Source: Branchiostoma floridae
Taxonomy: Eukaryota; Chordata; Leptocardii; Amphioxiformes; Branchiostomatidae
Length of the DNA stretch: 64,000 bases
Direction of reading: 5' to 3'
Assembly (NCBI RefSeq): GCF_000003815.2
Contig: NC_049986.1
Location: forward strand, 6,916,028-6,980,027
Within the stretch, counting starts at the first letter, position 1, and each line of letters begins with the position of its first letter. The notes beneath the pieces were generated by a model that did not search any database, had not been told where the DNA came from, and was given only the letters and a program-made list of their open reading frames with translations. The position numbers were made by a program, and so were the translations under genes. Below are positions 63,729 through 64,000 of the stretch, piece by piece.

Positions 63729-64000
63729 CTGTAGGAAGGAAAATAATGAGTCTCTCTACCCGAGCTGTCCACCTAACACACATTAAGGCTGGTTCCCACA
63801 TGTAATGTGCCACCACTAGGGGGGTTAGTCGGCTATAAGCTAACATCAGCAGGTAGAGAGGGTGAAACCTAATGCAAGTCATTGGCCAAAATACAGACTA
63901 CATCCGATAATCTGGTATGAATTTCTTGATTCAGAAGGATACTTAATGATTTAGTTTCATCTTGAACAACAGCCTGGATACCTGTCTGTTTCTCAAAATT

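Overview
This window looks like a gene-dense, repeat-rich piece of an invertebrate chordate genome, most probably a lancelet (Branchiostoma). Coding exons are short (25 to 250 bp) and separated by introns with GT..AG ends. Three of the four genes resemble animal families: NPDC1, thyroglobulin type-1 domain proteins and FUBP/KHSRP. The introns are crowded with short inverted-repeat transposons, SINEs and LINE tails. The species call is inference from gene content and repeat style. Two 100-base runs of N (5849-5948 and 29443-29542) mark assembly gaps. No prokaryotic gene, operon or CRISPR array is present.

Layout. (1) Positions 54-28385, minus strand: the 5' half of an NPDC1/CAB-1-like membrane protein. 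Five exons chain in perfect phase: signal peptide, six-cysteine module, short acidic helix-like segment, Gln/Pro-rich stalk, transmembrane segment. The cytoplasmic tail lies beyond the left edge. A second signal-peptide exon at 19389-19455 is phase-compatible with the third exon and may be an alternative start that skips the cysteine module. (2) Positions 30609-41923, minus strand: a two-exon gene for a secreted protein of about 110 residues with one thyroglobulin type-1 domain. (3) Positions 42583-46040, plus strand: a RING plus TRAF-type zinc-finger protein resembling RNF41/RNF151, with an unrecognised helical C-terminus. It probably shares a bidirectional promoter (41924-42118) with gene 2. 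(4) Positions 59486-63728, minus strand: the C-terminal transactivation region of a FUBP1/KHSRP-like single-strand nucleic-acid-binding protein, with four Tyr/Trp-rich repeats. Its KH domains lie beyond the right edge.

The remaining sequence is mostly introns and a 13 kb gap between genes 3 and 4. Many elements have intact termini and target-site duplications: hAT-like (8 bp), Mutator-like (9 bp) and pogo-like (TA). There are also two tRNA-derived SINEs sharing a central core, a 5S-rRNA-derived SINE, and LINE ORF2 tails. Several elements are nested, which gives a relative order of insertion. Some touch splice sites of the RING gene, and tandem repeats overlap or abut 5' splice sites of the NPDC1-like and FUBP-like genes.
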